Assembly (NCBI GenBank): GCA_009760855.2
Contig: WPIO01000012.1
Span: 123,501-187,500 of the forward strand
Direction: 5' to 3'
Length of the DNA stretch: 64,000 nucleotides
Source of the DNA: Cristatella mucedo
Lineage: Eukaryota > Bryozoa > Phylactolaemata > Cristatellidae
Shown: in pieces, positions 23,967-37,409 of the stretch
How positions within the stretch are numbered: position 1 is the stretch's first letter
How the letters are laid out: every line of letters starts with the position of its first letter
Notes under the pieces: model-generated
Told to the model about the DNA's origin: nothing
Database searches by the model: none
The model's input: only the letters and a program-made list of their open reading frames with translations
Position numbers and translations under genes: made by a program

Positions 23967-25432
23967 TTTGTTTGTTTTTTTTAACGAATCTCGGATAGGA
24001 ATCGTGGTACATGAGCCGGTAAACCTGCATTTCTGCATCATCATACATACTCCTGTGCGGGTTGCGTATTTCGTCCTTGAGACTTCCTCGAACTTGTGAG
24101 TCAATGTTAACCTGAAAAAGAACAGAGCGCCTAGGAACTAACCACTCTTTTCACACGTGGCCACAATGCGTACGGCACTATCAATTTAAAACATTCCAAC
24201 TTCGGGACTTTGGAATATTTTTAAACCATCGAATCGAATATGTCTAGCGTTGTTTCTGATTATCGAAACGACAGCGCACATACGGTACTGCCAATGCTTA
24301 GCGTGTCCCTTAAGGTGACTAACAACCTAACGTTGCTTTCCTTTGCAGGATCTAGCACAGGAAAATTTCTGAAAACGGCATAGATTTCACACCTCAGCTG
24401 CCTGCTTTGGTGAAGATCACCAATTAGGATACGAAGAGGCTGAATCTGTCAAAATAGTTTAGCTAAAAAAAAACCGACGGAACCGTCGATAGCATCAATA
24501 TCGACGAATCATCAATGGCCGAAGTAGGATGCACAAAAGCTGCAACCCTGCTCCCTCGCTTTGCAAGTCTACGACGAGTCTTGATGCGTGCATTTTATTT
24601 TTTCATTTAACTAAATCTTGCCACCCGCTCGATGACATCAGCCTCTTCCTTTAGTCGCTACAGTTGAACGCTCGCGTATCCGCCATCCAGCGCAGCACTA
24701 TGCATGCTACACGATTTGATTTATTTTGCACCTCTCGGTCTCCATCCGAATGCGGACTCGCAGGTCTGCGCGATTCGGCGAGAATTGAATCCTATTCGGC
24801 CATCGATTTTCTGTACCCTCGCCTGCCGGTTATCTTCGGGCTGGAATGAAGCGTGGTTCAGGCTGCCCAGCTCTAATAATAATAATAGCACGTTTGTACA
24901 GCCCCGTCGGAGAACTGAATCTCTTCCTAAGCACTCTTTGCAGATGCTGTAAGGTGCGCATGACCAAATGATGAGCGGTAGAATATGGCGAGGCGGTCGA
25001 TGCGCGTCCAATATGACGACGGCTGCATAAACGATGGCCGAGCAAAGCGAGCACTGGCATGGCACTACATTTGTTCAACCGTGTGAGTTCCGATTGCCGC
25101 CTTCAGAGCTAGAGAGCTCTGGCAAAAGCTCGCTGTGAAGCTCGCTAGCTCTTGTAAAAAGAAAAAAACACGCCTGCGTGAAGCTCGCAGGCCGCTTACT
25201 GCGCACCTCCGTTGAGCTACCGGGAGACATGTAGGTCTCATAAATCTTGTGCGTCATCTCAATTAGCGATCCGTAGTCGGTGATTTTGCGGAGGTCTTGG
25301 CACGCTTCCCAGAAGTCCAAGTTTTGGCGGCTGAATTCAGTTGCCAGGAACTCCCCAAATAGTCGCCTTCCATCTGAAATCAGCAATGGCCGAATAAGGG
25401 CCTTTTCATCTTGGCGTACTTGTTCATGATCT
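23967..25432 (-). CDS. RGS-domain protein, two exons (partial)
   Basis: Regulators of G-protein signalling speed up GTP hydrolysis on G-alpha subunits. Exon A (25432-25207) encodes the first half of the domain. It has the hallmark EFSRQNLDFWEACQDL, in which the Asn and the FW..C positions match the family core, followed by YETYMSPGSSTE. Exon B (24111-23967) follows a pyrimidine-rich CTTTTTCAG acceptor and continues VNIDSQVRGSLK, then MYDDAEMQVYRLMYHDSYPR. The join is phase 0 across GAG/GTGCGC, a weak donor. A better-looking GTAAGC a few bases on would give an in-frame stop. The exon A acceptor is CACTTTAG and the likely exon B donor is GTAATA. Together they give about 123 residues, nearly a full domain. 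The DAQ-like helix and DSYPRF recall RZ/R7-type RGS proteins, but the subfamily is uncertain. N- and C-terminal exons were not found. A LINE A tail sits in the intron. Confidence 0.85.
24873..24985 (-). mobile_element. LINE family A tail in RGS intron
   Basis: TAA-rich tail (AATAATAATAATAG) followed by 'GTCGGAGAACTGAATCTCTT', a diverged copy of the family A end. Confidence 0.55.
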
Positions 25433-25527
25433 CTAAAGTGATATGCAATGACATTTAAAGTCATTACTGTCAAATTGGTAGCCATCAATGATTGGAGTCT
25501 AATCTTTAACTGTTAGATGTAAATTCC

Positions 25528-25605
25528 ACTGCTAAGAAAGAGATTGAGTTCTCTGAGGGCGCTACATTAAATGCATTATTGTTATCATTATTATTACTGT
25601 TGTCA
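25528..25605 (+). mobile_element. LINE family A tail
   Basis: 'AAGAAAGAGATTGAGTTCTC', 'TGAGGGCGCTA' and an ATTATTATTA tail. About 75 bp only. Confidence 0.65.
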
Positions 25606-26482
25606 AAGAGCTCCACAGCTGAACAGTAGGAATGAAATTACCGCTGACTAATCATTCCTTCAGAGGACCTAAGATTAAAGATTAAGATTAAATTCATAGG
25701 TTATAACATATCAGATTCCTATGATTATAGCTCAGAAACCACTGATAATCTCTGGAAGCTATCCCAACCTGTCAGAATTTGTATGCTAACGTTTCACTGT
25801 TTTGCCTTCGCGAAAGTTTTTTACCGGCTGCGATCAGCAACGAAGCATTCGTTGTCGACCACGTGAGCCGCCATTTCAAATACGTCCAATCATACCTTTG
25901 CTTCGCATCATTTTGTTGAAAGAATCGCTCGGCAACTTTTTGACAGGCTTCTTATCAGATCTGGAAACACGAGTCAGAGAAGAAAGCACTTGTATATTGT
26001 TAGCGTTAGACGCTGCACGGCACCAAAGTGCAATTGGTTTAAAAAAAGAAATTATAACCACGGCGGGCATTCTTAACTGCACAATGAAGTTAGCAGTCCA
26101 ACGCTTACTACTGGCAAATCAGTCTGGTCAGTCTACGGTATGTAAAATTGCAAGCACCGCTGAATCTCGAAAAGAGTAACGATGGAAAGTGGATGGTTTC
26201 TCTGAGGAGACTGGAAGTGACTCTGTTGTCAGTGGGCTCGCTGCCGGCGATCCCAACTCCTGCTCTCGTTACTCCTTAACAAGCTTAATATTGGATGATG
26301 ACACCGGTGCTAACCATAGTTTCTAACGGCTGGCTGATTCAGCAGTCTCACTTACAGGTATATAGCAGCAATAAAGCCTTAGCACCTACAACCTCCGCAT
26401 TTTGTGCTCAATAAAATCAAATACAAACTACATAATAAACAGAATTGAAAAAATAGTAATACAAAACATGTTTAGCATCGTA
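25606..26482. other. No recognised feature
   Basis: Upstream of the RGS exons on their strand, so it should contain intron or earlier exons. None could be recognised. Confidence 0.4.
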
Positions 26483-26580
26483 CGAGAGCGTTATCTCTAT
26501 CCAGGTGCTTTAGATGTGCATAGGGGCTCGAGCCCACGACCTTGGTCGTTAAAGACCAGCATCTTACCGCTGGGCAAAAG
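26483..26580 (-). mobile_element. SINE family B
   Basis: Minus strand: tRNA-like head with B-box-like 'GTCGTGGGCTCGAGCC', then the LINE-A-type tail 'AGAGATAACGCTCTC'. Confidence 0.55.
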
Positions 26581-26589
26581 CAGGGCTGT

Positions 26590-26675
26590 AGAAAAAAGAC
26601 TTGCCTGCGGCAGGACTCGAACTTGCGACCTGGATTGCGAAGTACAAGCTACTTACTCCTTGGCTAAGATTACAT
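26590..26675 (-). mobile_element. SINE family C head fragment
   Basis: Minus-strand head 'TTAGCCAAGGAGTAAGTAGC' (A-box region) and 'GTCGCAAGTTCGAGTCCTGC' (B-box region), next to the family B SINE. The body is largely missing. Confidence 0.5.
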
Positions 26676-27357
26676 TTTACCCGAGGGAATAATCAAAGAC
26701 ATTGTGCACTCGTAGCACATATCTGTATTAATTGACAAATCACCAGAAGATCAGCCAAGCTTTTATGGCAGGACAACAGTTACGAATGCCTGGTCAAGTT
26801 TGACACTTTCGGCCAGCCATGAGAGGCGCAGAGAACAACTGCTGGCCACGTACGTAATGACCACTCTACAATAATAAATTGAATATGCCCTGCCAAAATT
26901 CTGATGACTTCTCCGATTCACTGTTGGTAAGACCATTTTAACTCCGTATTCACATGGCATCCGATGAAGGCCATTAATCTTCCACAGCTTAAGCCGCATA
27001 CTGCGGCAGCATTGGTCTTCGAATCCGATCAATTCGATCTTGTGTCCCGCGATCTAATGGAGTTCTGACGCTCCCAGTTGATCATTTGACGCAAAGCTAA
27101 ATTCTTAGCTTGCCCCCACACTACCCTCATGGCTTAGCTGCCCGGACTAAATTAAACTGTTTGCCAGCTTTAGTCTCCTCGTGCTCTCAGGTCCACTCAA
27201 AAGAGTAAGTGAAAATTACAATTTGTTCCTTTCCTCATTCAGATAAAGACCGTTGACAAAAGAAGCTTCTGCTCTGCTTGCATGATTCTTGCAGAGCTCA
27301 ATTTTATAGCTGAGCGGCGATACCTATTCTGTCGCTGCCGACACTGGCATTTAACAA
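26676..27357. other. No supported feature; one protein-like minus frame
   Basis: A minus frame around 26900-27030 contains MRLKLWKINGLHRMPCEYGV, which looks protein-like, but I found no consistent pair of splice sites. Confidence 0.25.
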
Positions 27358-27450
27358 TAGTATTAATAATAATGTGTGTGTATAGCGCCCTTGGAGAACT
27401 TAATCTTTTCCTGAGCACTTTACATATGCTGCAAAGAAAGCATGATCGTG
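27358..27450 (-). mobile_element. LINE family A tail
   Basis: TTATTATTAATA-type tail, GCGCC block and 'AAAGTGCTCAGGAAAAGATT' on the minus strand. Confidence 0.6.
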
Positions 27451-28099
27451 TCCCTTCTGGCCCTCATACGTCCTTATTTCAATGCCACTGACAATGCCTT
27501 GACTGTCCATCTCGTACAGCTACGATGTACACTTTCTCCCTTTATTGCGCATGAGATAAAATATGTTGGATACCGTGTGCACACCAAAAGCCACTTGGAG
27601 TTTGATTTTGCTTTTAGAAAACTCCTCAATGTAACACCAGCTTTCTCCATATGACCTTGTGTCGTTACAGACAGTGATACACATCATAGCCATCAAGATG
27701 CGATCGTAAAAATCTGTGTAGCCATTGCTTCTCTAATCAGCTCCGTGAAGCATGTGCTACGTTAGGTTTCGTGCGCTAAACTCGGATAAGCGATTCAGAC
27801 GTTCAGTGTTAAGCAAACTCAAAAAGCCCACCTCTCTGGTCATGCAATGCGATACTGTAGTGGGAGCAAAATCTGGCATTCTCCGCCGTTCCGCACTGCC
27901 CTTCCTATTAAAAACTACTAAACTTGTATTATAAAATCTGCTTAACTCACATACCGCATTTTTTTCAAAACAAGCAAGCAAGCACCGGTCCTGTTTCACA
28001 GTTAATCTCACCACAGAGAGAGTTTTCGCTGACAGCGAGTCTTTAAACACGTTCTCGCGAATGCTGACTTGATGATAAAAGCAATAGTAATATGTCATT
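27451..28099. other. No recognised feature
   Basis: Short chance frames only. Confidence 0.45.
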
Positions 28100-28900
28100 T
28101 GCACGGCGCACTAAGAGAGCTTGATCTCTATTCAGGTGCTATGCAGCTCGGTACCAGAGAATTTATAGCAAACGATTAGTGGCATGGGCGGTATCAAGCA
28201 TGCAATCAAGCAATCGAGTATTCTGCTTAGGGCCAGTATGCTATAGCAAGCATAAAGATGCTCGCGGCCACCTGTCAGTAAAGCCTCTGGTTAATAGCGT
28301 GCCCTGAACCATGTGAAGGACGCACACATAGCACACCGGGGAAAAGGGCAAGGTCACTGGGGCGAAGGGAAAGCTGAGTGGAACAGATACGTCTTTAGGC
28401 GAGACTTATAAAGAAGGGCAAGGTCATTGCTGGTAGTAAGCCTAGCCAGAAGTGAGTTCCGGACTTTTGGTGCATGCCTGCTTAAGGCTTGGTCACCAAA
28501 AAAAATTTTTTTTAAGTGCAGCACAATGACGGCGAGATGATAAGCTGCTGGGGAGCGGGCAAGGGTGTGAGAGCACACCGGCGGAGCAATGAGGTCGGAT
28601 AGGTAGGCTGGCGCGAGCGATTGAAGTGACCTTTAAGCCAGATTGAGGATCGTGAAATCGATTTGATGCTTGATAGGGACCAGGCGAAGCTCGGTCGGAA
28701 GTGGTGCTACGTAGCAGCTTCGCCATTGGCTGCAGACCAGACGAGCAGCTGATTCTTGCGCCGGTTGCACGTAAGCAAGGCCATAAGCCGGGAATCTCGA
28801 ATAAATAAAATTGCAGTAATCTAGACGCAACTTCGTATATCGTAACCTAATCTAGTCAAGCCCTGATTTTGGCGATGACGTCAAGCTGAAAGTAGTCCAA
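28100..28900 (-). mobile_element. Diverged L2/CR1-like LINE (subfamily of A)
   Basis: The minus strand encodes 'MRLDYCNFIYSRFPAYGL', then an 'ESAARLVC' match, then 'PIKHQIDFTILNLA', and later an 'LKTYLFHSAF' C-terminal end. The order matches the RT C-terminus of L2/CR1-group elements. The 3' block GCTTGATCTCTATTCAGGTG resembles the family A end but is strongly diverged, suggesting a separate subfamily. Confidence 0.65.
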
Positions 28901-29619
28901 CTTGACAGCGCGAGATACACGCTAGTCTAATAAAAAAAAGTTCCAGTAGAGTCTAGAGTGTTCTAGTTCTACTGGATCTCTGGGCAGCGTCTGAAACCAT
29001 TGATGCCTGAGTCATTACCCGGCGCTAATCATCTCGCCAGCCATCATCTCAAATCCATGGCATTCTTTCTTATGCAGTTTTTTGGAGCCGATCTCGAGTG
29101 AATCGCCGATCGAGAGTGAATCATCAGAGCTCGGAGCATCGACATCAACGCGTAGTAGTCGTTCGGGAAGCTTTTACAGTATGTGACACACACCGGGGGA
29201 TCTGTGCTTGGTCCACTTCTTTTGACATAGTGTACGCTCTCCCTCTTGCCGGTGTAACTGCGAAACGCAATCTAATCTTTCATCTTGATATAGATGACGC
29301 ACGGCTGTGCCTGCAATTTGAACCCTGCCTTCCCTCCGCAGGAAGCAAAAGCAAACTCCTCAAATTTCTTGCCGCCATTTGCATTTCCGGCATTTGCATT
29401 TCCGGCATTCGCATTTGGATTGCAATGCAATGGAGACACAGACGACTTGCTAGCTATACTTAGACATTGGAAGACCTATAACTCAGAACGGTTTCGGTCA
29501 GCATATTCCCTGGACGAAACCTGGCTGCCGTGCTCCAAAGCGACATTTACAAGAAGACTACATCAGAACTGCTGCACCAGTTCCAGCCTGCTCTCAGCGC
29601 CCTCGGGTCCTGAGTGAAC
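28901..29619. other. Unclassified; possible LINE B upstream part
   Basis: Contains a short tandem GCATTTCCGGCATTT motif at about 29378-29415. An open frame at 29294-29617 abuts the LINE B copy and may be its 5' continuation, but no RT motif is visible. Confidence 0.3.
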
Positions 29620-30000
29620 AATAAATTAGCTGCTCCGCTCCTCCGCCTAAAGACCGTTGGCAACGAAGCTCTAGCTCTGCAGGTCCTAGACTGTGGAGCT
29701 CGCTTCCAAGATTCTTACGCAACGATAACTACTCTCCTACTGCCGACTATGGCTTGTCCTTTTCAGCGGTCCTGAGCTGCTACTTCCATGCTACTCACTA
29801 CCTCAACTGCTCTCCTGACTCTGCTATGCTTCACACTTTGTCTTTGTTGCGTGAGGCGAAGTCTGTTGGCTACCGAATGCGTACCATAAGCCGTTTAGGC
29901 TGCGATTTCGCTATACAAAACTCTACTACGTAACACCCACATAGTCTGTATGGCTTTGAGGAATTACAGATGGAGATACATTACATTACATTCACACTCG
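29620..30000 (+). mobile_element. LINE family B 3' end
   Basis: Best plus-strand copy: 'CCTCCGCCTAAAGACCGTTG', a GPRLWNSLP-like stretch in degraded form, 'CTCACTACCTCAACTGCTCT', 'TACAAAACTCTACTACGTAA' and an ATTAC tail at about 29985-29992. Confidence 0.7.
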
Positions 30001-30089
30001 AGCCTGCCCACTTTCAGCTAGGTAGTTTCGTCAAAATTCGGACTGCTTATTAGAGAAATTGATATTAAATTAAGCTTTTCCATTGAGCA

Positions 30090-30300
30090 TTGGTGGCCAT
30101 CCCGCTTACACACTCGTGTAACTTTACTATTCGCGTGTCTTCCGGTTTGTGCAATAGGAATCTGACAGTTTGTGCATACCTCAGCAGCGAGGCTTGTCTG
30201 TCGTAAACGTCGCAGCTGCTCTACTAAACCACTTCTCACCGACCTGCATTAGCTCCACATCAAGCAGCGTCTCGACTTTTCGAAGTTTCTGACACTCTGT
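30090..30300 (+). mobile_element. LINE family A internal RT fragment
   Basis: The translated plus strand matches the RT segment around 'LVQNLAARLVC..R' and 'LTDLHWLPIKQRLDFKTL', broken by stops. It lacks the 3' end, unlike most copies. Confidence 0.55.
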
Positions 30301-30738
30301 AGCGCCTTGCTGGCCATGGCTTAGTTTTAGCGCGAACAAGAACTGTTCGGCGGGCGAAAACTCTTTTGTCCTGGAGCAGTGAGCCAGAGAGGAGCGCCAG
30401 TGCGGTTAGAGAGCAAGAGCTTAAGAGCGAGCCAGGAAGCTCTGAGACCAGCGGTGGCGATTCGCCTTTAAAATTGGTCTGATACCCGCGGGAGCTGCTG
30501 ATTGACGTTGGCTGGCCTGTCAGCATCGGCCATAACTCTGTCCAAAAAGAATCGCCTGGAACCTAATCGGCATTCAAGCTGGACAGGCGTGCCCCTCCAG
30601 TGGCCTAGTGACGGTATTAATTCCTTACCGTAATGGGCCACGGTGCCGGGCCCAATACCACTAAGTTCCTGCCCCATCGTCTCAGCTAGGTATTTTAGAG
30701 TCGAGCGACACTCACTCTTGGTTTTTTGTTCGGCTCCT

Positions 30739-31036
<298 letters not shown>

Positions 31037-31338
31037 GCTTCTCTTCGACGCCGTCGGACTCGTTTCTCTGAAAGCGAGGGAGGAGGGTGGTGCTGTTCGC
31101 CGGCGATTGACGGGACAGGACGAGACAGCGCTAGGAGGATTCGGTGGACTCCACCGAATATGGTCGTATCGCGCCCGAGCTAGTATTTTGTGTTTCTTTT
31201 GTGTTTTGTGTGTGCGCGCTCGCACGTGGTCTTAGCATAAGGATTTGCCGGTGCGAACTAGACGTAGCTGGTGTGGTGTATGAGTTATTCAGTTGGTTCG
31301 GGCTCCGTCTATTTGAGTCATTCCCCACTAGAGACGTA

Positions 31339-31380
31339 AGTAGCCTAAGTGCAGGGACGTATTTCCCTCGCAAGAGTGCT
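31339..31380 (+). repeat. 42-bp direct repeat, left copy
   Basis: 'GTAGCCTAAGTGCAGGGACG' followed by a TATTTCCCTCGCAAGAGTGC segment. It is repeated with a few changes at 31690-31732, on the other side of a SINE. Confidence 0.75.
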
Positions 31381-31499
31381 TGGTGTAGTGCGTACGGTAT
31401 TCCTGCCGTTCACGCGGAAGCGGAGCAACTTGTTCTCCAGTCAGGGTCTAGGCTCCTGTTAGGGCTCCTCGTCTTATTTGGGTCGTCTCCACAACATTG

Positions 31500-31668
31500 G
31501 TGAGCCGTGATGGCACACTAGGTAAGGCGGTTGCTTTCATGACCTCAGTCCTGAGGTCGTGGGTTTGATTCCTGTGGTGGGCGATCCTTTATCGCCACTG
31601 CAAGCGGTGGTGATAGCCGTCAAGGCTCTTCTGTCGCTATACAAAAAAAGGCTGTTTAAGCAGCTAGA
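31500..31668 (+). mobile_element. SINE family A
   Basis: Complete head ('GTGATGGCACACTAGGTAAG'), the 'CATGACCTCAGTCCTGAGGT' inverted repeat with a paired change in both arms, the B-box and body, ending TAAGCAGCTAG. Confidence 0.85.
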
Positions 31669-31689
31669 ATTTTATTTTTTAATAGACTC

Positions 31690-31732
31690 GGGTAGCCTAA
31701 GTGCAGGGACGTATTCCCTCCGAAAGAGTGCG
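31690..31732 (+). repeat. 42-bp direct repeat, right copy
   Basis: Same 'GTAGCCTAAGTGCAGGGACG' core as 31339-31380. The two copies bracket about 310 bp that includes the SINE. Confidence 0.75.
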
Positions 31733-32024
31733 TGTGCTGTTGACAGAGTGCGAGGAGTGCGGAGGTAAAACTGAGCTAGAAGCGCAGCGACTTTGTGCGC
31801 TTACGAATAAAGCTCAGGAAAATCCCCCAATTTGTGTGTCTCGCTTTCCAATTCACGCCGCGGACTCACGACCCCCTTTAGCAACGATAAGTAGGTCATC
31901 GCCAGAAATGCTCGTTTCGTGGCGGCCTGCTAATTGCACGCGGGCGCGCACCGAACAGCATCGGGCGGTAGATTACGCCGCCAGGTAAGCGGCGGGTTAA
32001 GCCCACTCCGCCGAGCCTTCGGCG

Positions 32025-32370
32025 TTACAACTCATTTTAGGTCCCTTCACTATCTTGCTCCAGCATACCGGTCGGAAATACTTCCTAATCAGGCTTCGCA
32101 TCGTACGCGCCACCCACCCTTCGAAGCTGTGCCTCTACCCAACATCAAATCCTTCGCAGACCTTACCTCGACAGTGCTTGTGCCTCAAAAGACTGGAACT
32201 CACTATCGATTGTGGTCTCGAGTGAGTCACCCTTTGCTTTCTAATGATGCTGGCACTGTACATGCTCCCTACGACCAATTGACATGCTTTTATTCAGCTC
32301 ATGTATAGCGCCTAGAAAGATCATTTTCCTCTTTGGGCGCTATACAAATGTTGTGTGATTAATTTCATCG
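32025..32370 (+). mobile_element. LINE family A fragment
   Basis: Plus-strand 'HFRSLHYLAPAYRSEILPNQ' matches the 'FRSLHSLAPAYLSDLLP' RT segment. The 3' block 'GCGCCTAGAAAGATCATTTT' and 'GCGCTATACAAATG' closes it. Confidence 0.65.
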
Positions 32371-34788
<2,418 letters not shown>

Positions 34789-35898
34789 AGCCTTCACCCA
34801 GCGTCTGCCGCGGTCACCTGCGGACGCGCCTTGTGAACGTCCTCGGGCCAAGTGCTGCCATATAGTATAGCAGTCAGTGCTGTTGACCACACAATCATTG
34901 TGATGGATGCATTCGAGTTCGTGAAGCTTATTTCAGGTGTAAACGGTTTCTCGAGGTTTCTGCGGTTGCTGTCACGAGTAGCGAAGGCGTGAGAGAAAGA
35001 GGCAGCGAAGTGGGAACTGTAATTTGCTTAACGTAAGTGAATAGCCTTCGAAAACTGGTATGAGATGGTATGGATGTGTGAGCTTCAATTATCCAGAAAT
35101 CAAATTCTTTCATTTTACTAAAAGAGCTCAGATGCCGGTACGGCTGCTGCGCCCGTTATTTCTTATCAGTAGGTACTTACCATTACATATACACAGCTAA
35201 GCATGAACAGTTGCCCACGAGGACCAGCCGCCCGGTCACTATATGCAATCATACAGTAAAAATTAATTAATAACGTCGGTCAAATGTAGCAGCTAAATTG
35301 TGCAGAGTACAATGCACTCATATTTTTTATATCTCATATCTTCCAAGACCCGTCTGTACATAATTTACAAATACTGCACTGAATTCTTGTCTCGGATGCT
35401 TGCCCCTGATCGCAACCCGGCCTCGATAGTAATGCACTCACAACTTGTTCTCCATTTTTCTGAAGACGTGGTCTCACCCAGAGCCGATACTGTCACTAGT
35501 GTACGTGTCACGTGTACGCGTCATTCGTGTACGTGGCCAAGTGAAAAGTAGAAGACATCTCTCTAGCCCAGCTATTAATGCACATACTTGAGTTTTGTTG
35601 GTTTCACTCTAACCAAAGGATCAAAGGTTTTACATAAGCCAACTAGCAGACCCTGGGAAAATGGTGCGATAAATACAATATCTATAGGTTGCTGACAATC
35701 CTGTTAGTATCTGCCGTTGCCTGGCTCCTGCAAATAGCTTCAACCTGCGGCTTTTTCTGCCTAGATATAATTTTAACAGAAAATGTCAAATACACAGATC
35801 ATGATTAACACTGATTCATCGCATCGGGCAAGACATAAACCGTACTCAGCTCCTAGAAAACCGTCCACAGCAATTGATCCGACCAGCGAGGCTGGATT
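34789..35898. other. No recognised feature
   Basis: AT-leaning unique sequence up to the solo LTR. Confidence 0.45.
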
Positions 35899-36175
35899 TG
35901 TGCGCCTGCGGCTTCTGCTGCTGTAATTAGCGAAGCGCCTTGACACTAATGTACGCGCCTCAGCTGTGGCCAATAGTTAAGCCATTGACGCAACACAGCG
36001 TCAGGCCACTAATGCATGCTATATTTCGCGTCGTCTGTTGCGATTTATGGTGCTCTCATATATGTGCCCGTTGAGAGTAGTAATGGAGAGTCTCGTTTAC
36101 CGCGAACGTTCGCCCGCTGTGTCTCCATGAGACTCCCACTAGAACAGCCGTAGCCGGAGCCACTGCCATACAACA
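35899..36175 (+). mobile_element. Solo LTR (Ty3/gypsy-like)
   Basis: 277 bp starting TGTGCGCC and ending ATACAACA (TG..CA borders). It is flanked on both sides by GATT (35895-35898 and 36176-36179), a 4-bp target-site duplication. It aligns with 55931-56163, which sits directly 5' of a PBS-like site and gag. Shared blocks are 'CTAATGTACGCGCCTCA', 'AGCCATTGACG' and 'AGAGTCTCGTTTACCGC'. No internal region remains, so it probably arose by LTR-LTR recombination. Confidence 0.75.
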
Positions 36176-36628
36176 GATTCTACAGCGCTAGAGCTACTAG
36201 CGAATTCGGAGCGAAGTGGAGGGGGAAGTAAAAGGAGAAAATCCTTTTTTTTTACTTGCGAAACCGTGCGTGTTTAAAGTGCATGCGACTTATTAATTTC
36301 GATTAGCCACTGAGCGCCACTACAAAAACGCGAAGGAACCCGCGGCGATATCGACAGAGAGAGCGACCAACTCGACACCCCTCTCCTCCCCACGGGTCGC
36401 AGGGCAGCCGCGGCAATGGCGCGAAATCAGGGCGCGCCGACAGCCTGAGGATTCGGCGGCGGCGAAGCTACGACGCGACGCGCTTCCGGCTGACGCTGCC
36501 GGGAGTGTGCACGCTCTCCTACCGAAGGACGACGATGCGATTCTCGTCCACTTTCGGCAGCGAGACTTCCGTGGTTTGCGTCGACCCGGCGCCGCTCAGG
36601 AGGGAAGCCCTAGCAGAAAGAGCGAGCG

Positions 36629-36666
<38 letters not shown>

Positions 36667-36742
36667 GTTGGGTGTTCGCGAGAGCACACGGCGCACACCT
36701 CGATCGCGGCGACAGGCCACTACGAGCGAAGCGGATACGCAG

Positions 36743-36780
<38 letters not shown>

Positions 36781-37293
36781 ACCGTCGGACTTCGAGAGGG
36801 CTTCTCGGAGGCTGCGCGCTCGGCGACGGTCACGTGCCACTTGCTGCGCTACTTGCTGCGTTCGCGCGTAGACCCACCTGCTTTGGCCGACCGAATTCTC
36901 GCGGCTACCGAAGCAAGACGTGCAGCCGACCACCTCGACCGCTTGCTGTTGCTGCTGCATGGCAGTGCGGTGCCTCTGTGACCGTGCGCGTGCGGCGGCG
37001 GCGTGCAACCCCAGATGAGCATTGATGTAATCGACGCAGGATGAATGCTGCATAACGAGGTTGGCGATGTGACACGTCCCTCGATGCAACTGCTGCTTAA
37101 GTATCGAAGTACGGCCAAATTTTTTCCATGCATCGCTTGTGCATACAGTGGCTTCCCAGAGCGCCCATTATTCTGTCAGCAACACATCGTCACGTTAAAA
37201 GAGGGCAACAAAGATCGGGGAACCTTCTGACTCTGTACTAGGACGGCCGACTCAGCACCGATTGGCCAACTATAATTTCTTAAAGGATACGTG
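36176..37293. other. GC-rich block with GA and CCG runs
   Basis: Holds GA (36633-36664) and CCG (36747-36781) runs. A plus frame containing TRFRLTLPGVCTLSYRRTTM (about 36478-36540) looks protein-like but lacks confirmed splice sites and runs into the GA repeat. Possibly a first exon or a CpG-rich promoter region; not established. Confidence 0.25.

Positions 37294-37409
<116 letters not shown>

Noticed and set aside
26763-27032. Exon containing MRLKLWKINGLHRMPCEYGV upstream of the RGS exons
   Set aside because: No matching acceptor and donor pair and no known RGS-associated domain.
31040-31515. LTR ending in CAACA next to a GGTGAGC primer-binding site
   Set aside because: GGTGAGC is simply the 5' end of SINE A, as shown by the copy with a clean target-site duplication at 55706.
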